Assembly: GCF_034259105.1 (NCBI RefSeq)
Contig: NZ_CP139478.1
Coordinates: 237,001 to 301,000 of the forward strand
Length of the DNA: 64,000 bases
Origin: Limosilactobacillus reuteri
GTDB taxonomy: Bacteria; Bacillota; Bacilli; Lactobacillales; Lactobacillaceae
Direction: 5' to 3'
Under the pieces are notes generated by a model that was not told where the DNA came from, made no database searches, and worked only from the letters and a program-made list of their open reading frames with translations. Shown here in pieces: positions 1 to 10,110 of this stretch (the stretch's first letter is position 1; every line of letters starts with the position of its first letter). The position numbers and the translations under genes were made by a program.

Positions 1-885
1 ATTGTAATTATGGGACCGGTAAGTTATATGTTTGGCTTTACTAAGCTTGAATCACTTTTTATCGGGGTTATTTTTGCGACAACATCTGTTAGTATTTCAG
101 TTGCAGTATTACGTGAATTTAATCGCCTAGATAGCCGAGAGGGGGCAACAGTGCTTGGAGCAGCGGTTGCCGATGATATTATTGGTGTTATCTTGTTAAG
201 TGTGATGATTAGTGTAATCAATGGAAGCAGCAATAGTGGTCACGGCAATGGTCAGCCTTTAGGAATTGTCCTCTTGATGCAGTTAGTGTTCTTTGGTGGA
301 ACTTACCTATTGATTCGTTGGTTAGCACCTTACCTGATTCATATGAGTGATCGCCTATTAACAGTTGCTTCAACGTCGGTAATGGCGATGATTATCTGTT
401 TAGGCATGGCCGCGATTGCTGATTATGTTGGCTTGAGTGGGGCTGTTGGCTCCTTCTTCGCTGGAATTGCTGTGGCTAACACCAAGCATAAAGAAGTTGT
501 TGACCGGAGTTTTATTCCAATTGGATATGCAATGTTTATTCCGCTATTCTTTGTCAGTGTAGGCTTGAACATGCGCTTTGATAATATTGGTGAATCGTTT
601 GTCTTTGTTATTGTAATGACAATCCTTGCATGCTTAACAAAACTGCTTGGATGTGGAGCGGGTGCTAAGCTATCTGGCTTTAGCATGCCAAGTTCTTATG
701 TTGTCGGTAGTGGGATGGTTGCTCGTGGTGAAATGGGATTGATTACAGCCCAGATTGGTTATGAAGCACATCTTCTTTCGCCAATGTATTATTCAGATGT
801 AATTACCGTGATTATTATCGCAACTGTATTAGCGCCATTTATTTTAAAGAATGCATTGAAACGATCAGCCAACGAACTTGAGTAA
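1..885 (+). CDS. CPA2-family Na+(K+)/H+ antiporter, 3' part
   Basis: This is the C-terminal part of a membrane cation/proton antiporter of the CPA2 (NapA/KefB-like) family. The frame is open to the left edge, so the gene begins outside the window; the ATG at 10 is probably internal. The visible 294 residues are almost entirely hydrophobic helices. They contain the TSVSISVAVL stretch and the paired-aspartate motif GAAVADDIIG, which in this family lies in the ion-binding site. Such proteins exchange Na+ or K+ for protons at the cytoplasmic membrane and help pH and salt homeostasis; the ion cannot be read from the sequence. helD follows after 12 nt, so the two may be co-transcribed. Confidence 0.85.
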   Translation: MVIMGPVSYMFGFTKLESLFIGVIFATTSVSISVAVLREFNRLDSREGATVLGAAVADDIIGVILLSVMISVINGSSNSGHGNGQPLGIVLLMQLVFFGGTYLLIRWLAPYLIHMSDRLLTVASTSVMAMIICLGMAAIADYVGLSGAVGSFFAGIAVANTKHKEVVDRSFIPIGYAMFIPLFFVSVGLNMRFDNIGESFVFVIVMTILACLTKLLGCGAGAKLSGFSMPSSYVVGSGMVARGEMGLITAQIGYEAHLLSPMYYSDVITVIIIATVLAPFILKNALKRSANELE

Positions 886-897
886 AGGGGGCTTTTG

Positions 898-3216
898 ATG
901 GAAAATCATGAACGAGAAACGGAGCAAGCGCGGGTTGATAATGTTGAAAAACAAATTGACCAACAGGTAGCTGCTACCACTAAAGCTGTTGAAGATGCTC
1001 ATCGTGAAACACGGGCAGTTGAACGTAATTATAGTGAAAATGCATCTATTAACCGTTATGAAGTTGATGATATTGCTGAATCTCGGTCAATGATTGAACA
1101 GCAGCGACAATTGGTTTCACGAGCAGCGGAAAGTGAATCAATTCTAAAGCACCAGTTAAGAACTTTGAAAAACTTAAAAGGGTCACCGTATTTTGGCCGG
1201 ATTGATATTCAAGATCCTGGTGAAGATAAGAGTGAAACGCTATATATTGGTACTTCTTCCTTAATGAATGAAGATAAAACAGACTTTTTAATTTATGACT
1301 GGCGGGCACCGATTTCTGGGGTTTACTATAATGGTACCCTTGGGAAAGTCAATTATGAAACGCCAGCTGGGATGCAAACCACAGAATTAAAAAAGAAACG
1401 CCAATTCACTATTAAGGATGGTAAGATCACTAACATGTTCGATACCAATGAAACGGTTGGTGATGAAGTTTTGCAAGCAGCTCTTGGAAAGCAAAATGAC
1501 CAGTATATGCATAATATTGTGGCAACAATTCAAAAAGAGCAAAATGATATTATCCGTGATACGCGTAGTGATCTTTTGCTAGTACAAGGAGTGGCTGGTT
1601 CAGGAAAGACTTCAGCGATCCTTCAACGAATTGCATACTTGCTTTATCATAGTCGAACAGAATTGAATGCTGACCAGATTGTCCTCTTTAGTCCCAATAA
1701 TTTATTTAGCCACTACATTTCTGAAGTTTTGCCAAGTCTTGGTGAAAGAAATATGCGGCAAGTAACATTAGAAGGGTTTATCCGGCGGCGTTTTGAAGGC
1801 TTGCAAGTAGAAACATTATTTGATCGCTACGAAGAACGGCAAAAACCTGAAAATGCTTCTCATGTTGTGGCTGACTTTATTGAAAGCGAATCTTTTATGA
1901 CGTCAATTGCACATTATGTCGAGAAAATGACAATTGAGGATTTGCAGTTTGCTGATATTCGCTTTAATGGTCAAGTTTTCTTTTCAGCTGACCACGTCAA
2001 AGATCTTTATAAAGAATTACCATTGACGATGGCTCCTGCTGATAAGTTAGTTCAATTAAAAAATAAGTTAATTCGTGAATTGCAGCGGCGAGTTAAAGAT
2101 GAAGCTAAAAAAGATTGGGTAGCTAAAGAACTGGATTCACTTGATTTACAACAATTGCACAACCTTTATGGTAAGAAGACAATTGATGACTTTAAGGATG
2201 AAGATGAGCAATATGCTTACCTTTCGCGGCGCTTAGCTAAACGACGCTTACGTGTGATTGCAGATGCGATCTATAATAATTACTTTCTCGATTTTTATAA
2301 TCAATATAATAAGTTTTTGCATCAGGTTGAGGTACCTAAAACAATTAGTCAGCGGGAATGGGCAACAATGATTCTTGCTTTTCAAGATGAGATTGAATAT
2401 CATCGGCTGGAATTAATGCATGCGGCACCTTTGATGTATCTGCGTGATTTGATTTCCGGTACAGGACAAAATCGTTCTTTTCAATATGTATTTATTGATG
2501 AGATGCAAGATTATTCGACAGCGATGTTAATCTACTTAAAACACGCCTTTCCCCAAGCTAAGTTTACGGTCCTCGGTGATAGTGAACAGGCTCTTTTTAA
2601 GCCATTGCAGTTACCGGAGGACTTATTAAACAAACTTAGTGGGGTATTAAAGGCAAAGCGACCTAATTTAATTGCTTTACGGCGGAGTTATCGTTCCACG
2701 ACGGAGATTACTAATTTTGCGAAGGCCTTGTTGCCGGATGGAGATAAGATAATTTCCTTCACTCGCCATGGAAAGAAACCACGCTTGTTAGTCCGTTATT
2801 CTGATAAAGAGAGTCAGCAAAGCTTGTTAGATGAGACGCTTAAACTAGCTGCCGAACATGAAACTGTAGCGATCTTAACCAAGAATCAAGAGCAAGCCGC
2901 TGTTATTTATCAATTACTTCGCCGGCAAAAGGTTGAAAATATTCATCTCCTAGATAAGGATGCAAGTGAATTGCCAAAGGGAATCTTAATTCTCCCAATT
3001 TACTTAGCAAAGGGGCTTGAATTCGACGCTGTCCTTGCTGCAGATGTCTCTGCTAAAAACCTAGCTAATACTGATGAAGTCGGTATGATCTATACAATGG
3101 CATCACGGGCAATGCATGAACTGGTCCTTTTAAGCAACGGTTCAGTTAGTGACGCAATTAACGAGAAAGCTGGGCGTCTTTTAACGATTGAATATCAATT
3201 GCCAAACAAAAATTAA
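898..3216 (+). CDS. helD: HelD, UvrD-like ATPase that recycles RNA polymerase
   Basis: HelD is a superfamily 1 helicase-like ATPase that in Bacillus binds RNA polymerase and uses ATP to release it from DNA. The length (772 aa) matches the family. The N-terminal about 110 residues are charged and predicted coiled coil, as expected for the arm that enters the polymerase secondary channel. A Walker A motif GVAGSGKTS lies near residue 235 and a Walker B-like DEMQDY near residue 534. The ATG at 898 was chosen because AAAGGGG at 884-890 is well spaced from it; an in-frame TTG at 895 is less likely. It follows the antiporter gene closely. Confidence 0.9.
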   Translation: MENHERETEQARVDNVEKQIDQQVAATTKAVEDAHRETRAVERNYSENASINRYEVDDIAESRSMIEQQRQLVSRAAESESILKHQLRTLKNLKGSPYFGRIDIQDPGEDKSETLYIGTSSLMNEDKTDFLIYDWRAPISGVYYNGTLGKVNYETPAGMQTTELKKKRQFTIKDGKITNMFDTNETVGDEVLQAALGKQNDQYMHNIVATIQKEQNDIIRDTRSDLLLVQGVAGSGKTSAILQRIAYLLYHSRTELNADQIVLFSPNNLFSHYISEVLPSLGERNMRQVTLEGFIRRRFEGLQVETLFDRYEERQKPENASHVVADFIESESFMTSIAHYVEKMTIEDLQFADIRFNGQVFFSADHVKDLYKELPLTMAPADKLVQLKNKLIRELQRRVKDEAKKDWVAKELDSLDLQQLHNLYGKKTIDDFKDEDEQYAYLSRRLAKRRLRVIADAIYNNYFLDFYNQYNKFLHQVEVPKTISQREWATMILAFQDEIEYHRLELMHAAPLMYLRDLISGTGQNRSFQYVFIDEMQDYSTAMLIYLKHAFPQAKFTVLGDSEQALFKPLQLPEDLLNKLSGVLKAKRPNLIALRRSYRSTTEITNFAKALLPDGDKIISFTRHGKKPRLLVRYSDKESQQSLLDETLKLAAEHETVAILTKNQEQAAVIYQLLRRQKVENIHLLDKDASELPKGILILPIYLAKGLEFDAVLAADVSAKNLANTDEVGMIYTMASRAMHELVLLSNGSVSDAINEKAGRLLTIEYQLPNKN

Positions 3217-3229
3217 ATTTTTCTATTGT

Positions 3230-3244
3230 TTAAAAACGCTTTCA
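3230..3244 (+). promoter_or_regulatory. cre-like site upstream of ndk
   Basis: The 15 bases TTAAAAACGCTTTCA match the CcpA operator consensus WTGNAARCGNWWWCA with one mismatch. It lies upstream of a possible -10 (GATAAT, 3261-3266), 60 nt before ndk. Carbon-catabolite control of ndk would be an inference; the site could be chance in A+T-rich DNA. Confidence 0.35.
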
Positions 3245-3303
3245 AGAAGTGTCGACTTATGATAATCTAATGGAGTAGATATAGAAAAAGGAGATGCTTC
3301 GCC

Positions 3304-3747
3304 ATGGTTAAAGACGAATACACACTTGTACTAGTAAAGCCTGATGGGGTAAAGACTCGTCATATTGGAGATATTATTACCCGTATTGAACGGAAAGGAT
3401 ATAATATTGAAGCTCTTAAGATGATTGACCCATCAGAAGAAAAGCTTCGTCAACATTATTTTGATAAAGTTGACAAACCATTCTTCCCTGAATTGTTAGA
3501 ATACATGACAGAAGGACCAATTGTCGGAATTGTTGTTTCTGGTACTAATGTAATTCAAGCTATTCATAACATGGCAGGTGCTACTAACCCTGGTGAAGCT
3601 GAATGGGGAACAATTCGTGGTGACTATGGTCGTGAATGGCCTGATGGTAACTTGCGAAATATCATTCATACGTCTGATAACGTTAATAGTGCTACTCGTG
3701 AAATTGGTATTTGGTTCCCAGAATTTGATATTAAGGATAAGCAGTAG
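3304..3747 (+). CDS. ndk: Nucleoside diphosphate kinase
   Basis: Ndk transfers the gamma phosphate of ATP to nucleoside diphosphates and so balances NTP and dNTP pools in the cytoplasm. The N-terminal strand TLVLVKPDGV is typical, and the phospho-accepting histidine is His122 in the NIIHTSD motif. At 147 aa it is the usual length. AAAAGGAGATG precedes the ATG. It stands alone, between helD and a convergent methyltransferase gene, and ends at a strong bidirectional terminator. Many lactobacilli lack ndk, so its presence is worth noting, though the call itself is clear. Confidence 0.95.
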   Translation: MVKDEYTLVLVKPDGVKTRHIGDIITRIERKGYNIEALKMIDPSEEKLRQHYFDKVDKPFFPELLEYMTEGPIVGIVVSGTNVIQAIHNMAGATNPGEAEWGTIRGDYGREWPDGNLRNIIHTSDNVNSATREIGIWFPEFDIKDKQ

Positions 3748-3750
3748 AAT

Positions 3751-3798
3751 TAAAGAGAGGCTGAGAAAAAACTTCGTTTTTTCAACAGCCTCTCTTTA
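3751..3798. terminator. Bidirectional terminator between ndk and methyltransferase gene
   Basis: A 13-bp perfect stem, TAAAGAGAGGCTG with CAGCCTCTCTTTA, encloses a second A-run/T-run stem closed by a TTCG loop. It is nearly symmetric and so can terminate both convergent genes. Similar GAGGCTGxGARAAAA hairpins recur at 6073, 17111 and 47901. Confidence 0.85.
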
Positions 3799-3800
3799 AT

Positions 3801-4760
3801 TTATTCATCACTTGCCCTTTGTTGGCGTTTAATTTTTCGTTGTACTGCCAAGGTATTGCGTTCCCAAAAGACCCCGTCAGTGTAGCCTTGGATGCTAGGA
3901 TCATCTTTTATTTGATTAAGTCGGTACTGTCCCCATGCACAATATAGAAGACTTTGCTCGATTCCAAGATAACGGCGGTTAAGCTTAGCGGCAGTCACTA
4001 AACTCGAACCGGAACCAGCAAAAGGATCAAAAATGAAGTCATTAGGATTAGAACTGGCAAGGATAATTTTTGCTAGCAATTTCTCGGGCTTTTGCGTAGG
4101 GTGACCAGTATTTTCTGGCATTGACCAATACGGAATTGAAATGTCATCCCAAAAATTAGAAGGCATCGTATCCCGAAAGTTACCATTTTTAGTAGCTTGC
4201 CAGTCTTTAGCTACCCCATCTTGACGATAAGGAGCTACCACCTGTCGTCGTTGCTTAACTTGGTCGACGTTAAAGGTGTAATCACTCGGGTTCGCGGTTA
4301 AGAACCAAATATCTTCCATCCCATTTTTCCAATTTTTCAGTGAACCCCGGCCCTTTTCTCGTTGCCAAGTAATCCGATTTTGAATTGTGAAATTTTTTTC
4401 GAGGATCGGTGCTAAGGCCATGCTGGTTGCCCAATCAGAAAAAACATAGATACTAGCATTTTCTTTTAATAATGGCTTTAAGAGGTCAATCCACTTTTGC
4501 GTGTAAGTTTGATATTGGCTTGTGGACATTTTTTTAAAGCTTAAACCATCGTACTGTTTATTAAGGTTGTAAGGAGGGTCAATAAGGGCGAGATCAACCT
4601 GGTGTGGTGATAATTTAGTCATTACCTTGAAGGAATCCCCATTGATAATCTTATCGGATATTGTCTGGAGATTATCAGTAGGCTGAATAATTTGATTGAG
4701 GAGCTCAGGTGAAGCTTCCTCAAGCGTGAAATCGATTGTTTTATTTCTTTTTGAGCGCAT
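3801..4760 (-). CDS. Site-specific DNA methyltransferase, beta class (N4/N6)
   Basis: This 319-aa protein is an S-adenosylmethionine-dependent amino-methyltransferase acting on adenine N6 or cytosine N4 in DNA. The catalytic motif DPPYN is at residues 61-65 and the SAM-binding FDPFAGSGSS is near 242-251. This catalytic-before-SAM order defines the beta class. The ATG at 4760 was preferred over a GTG at 4769 because AGGAG lies 8 nt before it. No restriction endonuclease gene is next to it: its neighbours are ndk and trpS, so it looks like a solitary methyltransferase with a regulatory, protective or residual role. The target sequence cannot be read from the protein. Confidence 0.85.
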   Translation of the reverse strand: MRSKRNKTIDFTLEEASPELLNQIIQPTDNLQTISDKIINGDSFKVMTKLSPHQVDLALIDPPYNLNKQYDGLSFKKMSTSQYQTYTQKWIDLLKPLLKENASIYVFSDWATSMALAPILEKNFTIQNRITWQREKGRGSLKNWKNGMEDIWFLTANPSDYTFNVDQVKQRRQVVAPYRQDGVAKDWQATKNGNFRDTMPSNFWDDISIPYWSMPENTGHPTQKPEKLLAKIILASSNPNDFIFDPFAGSGSSLVTAAKLNRRYLGIEQSLLYCAWGQYRLNQIKDDPSIQGYTDGVFWERNTLAVQRKIKRQQRASDE

Positions 4761-4851
4761 ATAGACCACTCCTGTTCGACGTTTAATATTATTATACTTG
4801 TCATATTCAGGATTGTCTTGCCTTTTTAGTAGGAGTTGGATTAAAATTAAT

Positions 4852-5016
4852 TATATTAAGTAGCGCGAGCCTTAGCGAGGGACGGTCGGTGAAAAGGTCC
4901 CCAAAGTGCGAAATGGTCACAACAAGATACATAATGAGCGGCAATAATGATTGCAATTTAGGTGGCACCGCGCGAAAAGCGTCCTATTTAGTTTATATGA
5001 CTAAGTAGGGCGTTTT
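4852..5016 (+). promoter_or_regulatory. T-box riboswitch, tryptophan type, upstream of trpS
   Basis: The leader carries an AGTA/GAA loop-E pair in Stem I and a plausible specifier TGG at 4914-4916, in the context GCGAAATGGTCAC, matching tRNA-Trp. The T-box antiterminator element AGGTGGCACCGCG is at 4960-4972. A terminator hairpin follows, GCGTCCTATTTAG (4979-4991) with CTAAGTAGGGCG (5001-5012), then a T run. Uncharged tRNA-Trp would stabilise the antiterminator and switch trpS on. Confidence 0.92.
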
Positions 5017-5025
5017 GTAATTTAG

Positions 5026-6060
<1,035 letters not shown>

Positions 6061-6072
6061 AAATATAAACTA

Positions 6073-6124
6073 AAAAAGCGAGGCTGCTAGGAAAATAAGT
6101 TTTTCCCTGAGCCCCGTTTTTTTT
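6073..6124 (+). terminator. Terminator after trpS
   Basis: CGAGGCT pairs with AGCCCCG (one A/C mismatch) around an inner A-run/T-run stem, followed by eight T residues. It is a less perfect member of the GAGGCTG hairpin family seen elsewhere in the window. Confidence 0.65.
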
Positions 6125-6203
6125 CGTGTCTCCCATAGCAGAACATGGTAACATAAAAGAGATGTATTTATACGAAAAATAATTAATTAAAGCGGAGGTG
6201 AAA

Positions 6204-7145
6204 ATGGTGGAAAACCTCGCGATTGTAGACCTCGGCTCAAACTCGGCCCGAATGGCAATAACAGAAATTGCTCCAGACGGACGATTTCGTGAAATTCGAC
6301 GTGTAAAAGAAAATACACGTTTATCTGAGGGAATGGGACGAGAAAAAATGTTACAAGAGAGTGCAATTGAACGCACAATTGCGGCTCTAAAACGATTTAA
6401 AAAAATCTACCAAGAGATTCCCAATATTAAGGTTCGTGCGATCACGACTGCTGCAGTTCGGCAGGCACGAAATCGCCAAGAGTTTTTGAAGCGTGTCCAG
6501 CAAGAAGTTGGTATTCATCTACAAGTTTTATCTGGTAAAAAAGAAGCCTATTATGATTACTTAGGTGTCGTTCGAACATTGCGGCTTAACCACTGTTTAA
6601 TTTTAGACGTTGGTGGAGCAAGCTGTGAATTGATATTGGTACAGCAGCGAAAAGCACGTAACTTGATTTCTATTCCGGTGGGCGCTGTTAATTTATCAGA
6701 GCAATATCATTTAAATGGCTATGTTCGTTCGGCTGACCTTTTTCGTGCACAGGTAGCGATGAACGAACGATTGACCAAAATTCCGTGGTTACGTTATGCG
6801 ACACGTGTTCCGATTGTTTTATTAGGTGGTGCTAACCGGACTTTGGCGCGCATGACCCAGTCTTACCATCACCATCACCGTCGAAATGGTTCAATTCATG
6901 GGTATCAGCTTTCCTCGCGAGTAGTATTTGCTACTTATCGTGAATTGCTAAATCGTAACTTGGCCCAGCGTAAACGTATGACTGGTCTAGAACCAGAACG
7001 AGCAGACATTATCATCGGCGGAATGCTGCCTCTTGTAACTCTTTTGCAACGCAACAGTGATGGTCGGGTTATTTTTTCAGAGAGTGGCGTCCGCGAAGGA
7101 ATCATCACTGAATATGTAAATCAAAGGAAGCGACACCATGACTGA
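6204..7145 (+). CDS. ppx: Exopolyphosphatase, Ppx/GppA family
   Basis: Proteins of this family hydrolyse terminal phosphates from inorganic polyphosphate or from pppGpp. The two signature glycine-rich phosphate loops are present: AIVDLGSNSARMAI at the N-terminus and LILDVGGASCELI near residue 135. At 313 aa it holds only the two-lobed ASKHA core and lacks the C-terminal HD region of longer forms. ATG at 6204 is chosen: GGAGG at 6193-6197 is well spaced from it, whereas the GTG at 6198 abuts the Shine-Dalgarno sequence. The stop overlaps mvaA by 8 nt. Substrate preference is not determinable. Confidence 0.85.
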   Translation: MVENLAIVDLGSNSARMAITEIAPDGRFREIRRVKENTRLSEGMGREKMLQESAIERTIAALKRFKKIYQEIPNIKVRAITTAAVRQARNRQEFLKRVQQEVGIHLQVLSGKKEAYYDYLGVVRTLRLNHCLILDVGGASCELILVQQRKARNLISIPVGAVNLSEQYHLNGYVRSADLFRAQVAMNERLTKIPWLRYATRVPIVLLGGANRTLARMTQSYHHHHRRNGSIHGYQLSSRVVFATYRELLNRNLAQRKRMTGLEPERADIIIGGMLPLVTLLQRNSDGRVIFSESGVREGIITEYVNQRKRHHD

Positions 7146-8400
7146 TTGGCAACACGGTTTTTATAAGTTATCTGCCGATGATCGGCGTCAACAATTGACA
7201 AAAGCTCGTCAACTATCCCCCATTGAAGAGCAAGTATTAGCAAATACAAGTTCAGACTTAGGGGATGAGTTAGTCGAAAATTATATTACTGATTATTCTT
7301 TACCTGAAGGAGTAGCCTTAAATATAACTGTAAACAATCGTCAGTATGTTGTGCCGATGGTGGTTGAAGAACCATCAGTCATAGCCGCTGCTAGCAATGG
7401 TGCGCACCGGGTAAGCAGGTCGGGAGGATTTAATGCCCCTCAGCAAGACCGTCAATTAGTGGGTCAAGTTATTTTAGACGATGTGTCCGATAAAGCAGCA
7501 GTTAAAGCATGGTTATTAGAACACCAAGATGAGATTTTAACAATTGCTAACCAGGCTCACCCCTCAATGCAGGCACGAGGTGGAGGTGCGAAGTCGATGA
7601 AAGTTCGCACTCCTGGGGACTTTATTAGTATTGACCTAGGGATCGATGTTTGTCAGGCAATGGGCGCTAATAGTGTCAATACGATGGCAGAAGCGGTTGG
7701 AAAATGGTTAACAGACCAGGGCTTCCATGTTATTACCGCAATTTTAAGCAATCTTGCAACGCAGAGTCTGCAAACTGCTACTTGCAAAGTTGCTTTTCGG
7801 TACTTAGCAACTACGGAGATGGATGGTAAAGAGGTTGCTCAACGAATTGCCCGCCTTAGTGACCTTGCGCAAGTTGACCCTTATCGGGCAGCTACCCATA
7901 ATAAAGGAATAATGAACGGGATTGATGCGGTTATGATCGCCAGTGGAAATGATTGGCGGGCGATTGAAAGCGGAGCCCATGCCTACGCTGCTCGTGATGG
8001 GCAATATCGCGGCTTAAGTACTTGGGAAATCCAGGACGGCTACTTGGTAGGAAAAATTGTTCTTCCTTTACCAGTTGGTGTAATTGGTGGTTCAATTGGA
8101 TTAAATAAAATGACTAAGATAAACTATCATATTAGTCAAATTAAGAGTGCTAAAGAGTTGGCAGCCGTAACAGCAAGTGTCGGATTGGCACAAAATTTGG
8201 CTGCTTTACGAGCATTGACAACCACTGGGATTCAAGCTGGTCATATGAAACTCCAATACCGGTCATTAGCAGCAAGTGTCGGAGCAACGCCAGCAGAAGT
8301 ACCATTAGTAGTAGCACAATTAAAGCAGCGATCACATGTTGACCAAGCACTTGCTAAAGAAATATTATCAACGATCAGAAAGGACCAAGTTAATGACTGA
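7138..8400 (+). CDS. mvaA: Hydroxymethylglutaryl-CoA reductase, class II
   Basis: This enzyme interconverts HMG-CoA and mevalonate, the committed step of the mevalonate route to isoprenoids used in this group of bacteria. Its 420 aa and the soluble form without a membrane anchor fit the class II enzyme. The catalytic-glutamate region ENYITDYSLPEGVA is near residue 47 and the HNKGIMNGIDAV region near residue 255. The gene overlaps ppx upstream and the HELLH-motif gene downstream by 8 nt each, so the three are translationally coupled. Its presence shows that isopentenyl diphosphate here is made from mevalonate. Confidence 0.95.
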   Translation: MTDWQHGFYKLSADDRRQQLTKARQLSPIEEQVLANTSSDLGDELVENYITDYSLPEGVALNITVNNRQYVVPMVVEEPSVIAAASNGAHRVSRSGGFNAPQQDRQLVGQVILDDVSDKAAVKAWLLEHQDEILTIANQAHPSMQARGGGAKSMKVRTPGDFISIDLGIDVCQAMGANSVNTMAEAVGKWLTDQGFHVITAILSNLATQSLQTATCKVAFRYLATTEMDGKEVAQRIARLSDLAQVDPYRAATHNKGIMNGIDAVMIASGNDWRAIESGAHAYAARDGQYRGLSTWEIQDGYLVGKIVLPLPVGVIGGSIGLNKMTKINYHISQIKSAKELAAVTASVGLAQNLAALRALTTTGIQAGHMKLQYRSLAASVGATPAEVPLVVAQLKQRSHVDQALAKEILSTIRKDQVND

Positions 8401-9352
8401 AGAGAGAATTACACTAAATAAAGAAAATCGGGCACTTCTTGATCAGGTTAATAGTCTATATCCTGAAGGTAGTGTCTTTGTTCAGTTTCATGGTGACAAA
8501 TCAGGATATGTTCGCCATGACCAAGCAACTCAACAAACTATTCCTGGTGCCTTGGTTATTATTGTGACTGACTTGACTGCGCCAAATTACACTGCTTCAC
8601 ACGAATTATTGCACCTTTTGATGTTACTAAAAGGTTTCCCACAAATCTTTTTCCAACTGTCTCTTGGGGATAAGGAACTCGATGAACAGATGATGATTAT
8701 GTCAACTGATTTGTATAATATCGCTATGCATCGAGTAGTGGTGGCAGAACAACGTAAACATGGTTTTATTACTGATAAAATTGAAGAGGAATATTTAAAG
8801 GGGATTGAGCATACATTAACTCCGGAAAAAGAGGAAGATGATGAACGGACGTTACGGTTGTTAACCCTTTTGGATGCCCTGGTCTTTTACGGTGACCACC
8901 TCTCAAAGTATGAAAAAACTTTAGCAGAAAAGTACCCGCTTGCACTGGCCGCGGCAAAAAAGATGTATGCTGAGATTACAAAGAAGCCCATTAAGTCACC
9001 GTTCGATATGCGCCGGTCAATTGTTAAGATTTATTCTTTGTTTGATCAACAAATGCAGGAATGGGGCTTACCAGCCTTACACAATAACGAATACACAACT
9101 CTCTCACCGGTATTAAGTGCCCGGCAATTACGTTTAGAGATGCGTCAAGTTTTTGAAATCTATCACTCTGATATGAAAGAACGGGGGACGGATAAGCGCG
9201 CCTATGTTGGTCTTCGGCGGAGTGATGGTCAAAATTCGTTTACTCTTCCGGCACCGACTCAAAATGCGCCAGAAGAATTTAAGAAGATATATGATCAACC
9301 AGTGAGGGAATTTCTTGAACAGAATAGCATTCCATACATTGTAAGGAAGTGA
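8393..9352 (+). CDS. Uncharacterised protein with an HExxH motif
   Basis: I do not recognise an experimentally characterised family; relatives in lactobacilli have, as I recall, been labelled IpaB/EvcA family on weak grounds. The 319-aa protein has no signal peptide or membrane helix. A zincin-like HELLH motif lies at residues 70-74, in ASHELLHLLMLL, suggesting a cytoplasmic zinc metallopeptidase or a metal site; no third ligand is obvious, though a glutamate- and histidine-containing helix follows. ATG at 8393 was chosen because AAAGGA precedes it and the resulting 8-nt overlap with mvaA matches the neighbouring junction. The sirtuin gene follows after 5 nt. Confidence 0.75.
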   Translation: MTEERITLNKENRALLDQVNSLYPEGSVFVQFHGDKSGYVRHDQATQQTIPGALVIIVTDLTAPNYTASHELLHLLMLLKGFPQIFFQLSLGDKELDEQMMIMSTDLYNIAMHRVVVAEQRKHGFITDKIEEEYLKGIEHTLTPEKEEDDERTLRLLTLLDALVFYGDHLSKYEKTLAEKYPLALAAAKKMYAEITKKPIKSPFDMRRSIVKIYSLFDQQMQEWGLPALHNNEYTTLSPVLSARQLRLEMRQVFEIYHSDMKERGTDKRAYVGLRRSDGQNSFTLPAPTQNAPEEFKKIYDQPVREFLEQNSIPYIVRK

Positions 9353-9357
9353 GTTAG

Positions 9358-10056
9358 ATGGATGCGACGATTCAAAAAACATTTGACGACGCAAAAAATA
9401 TTGTCTTTCTAACGGGAGCAGGTGTTTCAACTGCTTCTGGCATTCCTGATTTTAGGTCAGCAAACGGTCTATATACGCAGAATCGGAATGCGGAATATTA
9501 CTTAAGTCACCGTTATTTTGTTAGGGATCCAGAAGGCTTTTATGAATTTTGCAAGCAAAATTTGTATTTTCCAGATGCAAAGCCCAACGTAATTCATCAA
9601 AAACAGGCAGCCTTGACGCAACAGGACCGTGCGACTGTTATAACGCAAAATATCGATAACTTATATGAAGAAGCTGGCACGAAACACTTGATTGACTTTC
9701 ATGGGAACCTCTTCCATGTTTATTGTGAAAAGTGTCATGAAACTGTTCCAGTGAGCGAATATTTGAAGAGTCGCCTGCATCAAAAGGATAATGGCCCCTT
9801 GCGTCCGGACATTGTGTTATATGATGAAGGAATTAAGCAAGAGGATATTATCAATTCTGTCAAGGCAATGGAACAAGCTGATTTAGTTGTGATTGTGGGT
9901 ACTTCGATGAAAGTATACCCATTTGCGGGCTTGCTAGATTACCGCAATCCAAATGCAAAGGTGATTGCGGTTAATCAGCAGTTATTGAAATTTCCTTTTG
10001 ACTTTCAAATGGTTCAAGACGATGCAACAAAATTCTTTGACGAATTAAAAGTATAA
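9358..10056 (+). CDS. Sir2-family NAD-dependent protein deacylase
   Basis: Sirtuins remove acyl groups from lysines using NAD. Seen here are the NAD-binding GAGVSTASGIPDFR near residue 21, TQNIDN near residue 98, and the catalytic histidine His115 in DFHGN. Only one zinc-ribbon cysteine pair is present, Cys123 and Cys126 (YCEKC). The second CxxC normally found before the LRPDIVLYDE segment is absent. Length (232 aa) is otherwise typical. The gene follows the HELLH gene by 5 nt and ends the ppx-mvaA operon at a terminator. Confidence 0.88.
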   Translation: MDATIQKTFDDAKNIVFLTGAGVSTASGIPDFRSANGLYTQNRNAEYYLSHRYFVRDPEGFYEFCKQNLYFPDAKPNVIHQKQAALTQQDRATVITQNIDNLYEEAGTKHLIDFHGNLFHVYCEKCHETVPVSEYLKSRLHQKDNGPLRPDIVLYDEGIKQEDIINSVKAMEQADLVVIVGTSMKVYPFAGLLDYRNPNAKVIAVNQQLLKFPFDFQMVQDDATKFFDELKV

Positions 10057-10101
10057 AAAAGAAGCTGCAGTTGTCTAAGGACAATTTCCAGCTTCTTTTT
10101 A
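10057..10101. terminator. Terminator after the sirtuin gene
   Basis: AAGAAGCTG pairs with CAGCTTCTT, with an inner TTGTC/GACAA stem, followed by a T run. The A-rich 5' side may also serve the small minus-strand gene that ends at 10111. Confidence 0.8.
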
Positions 10102-10110
10102 CTCCAGTGG

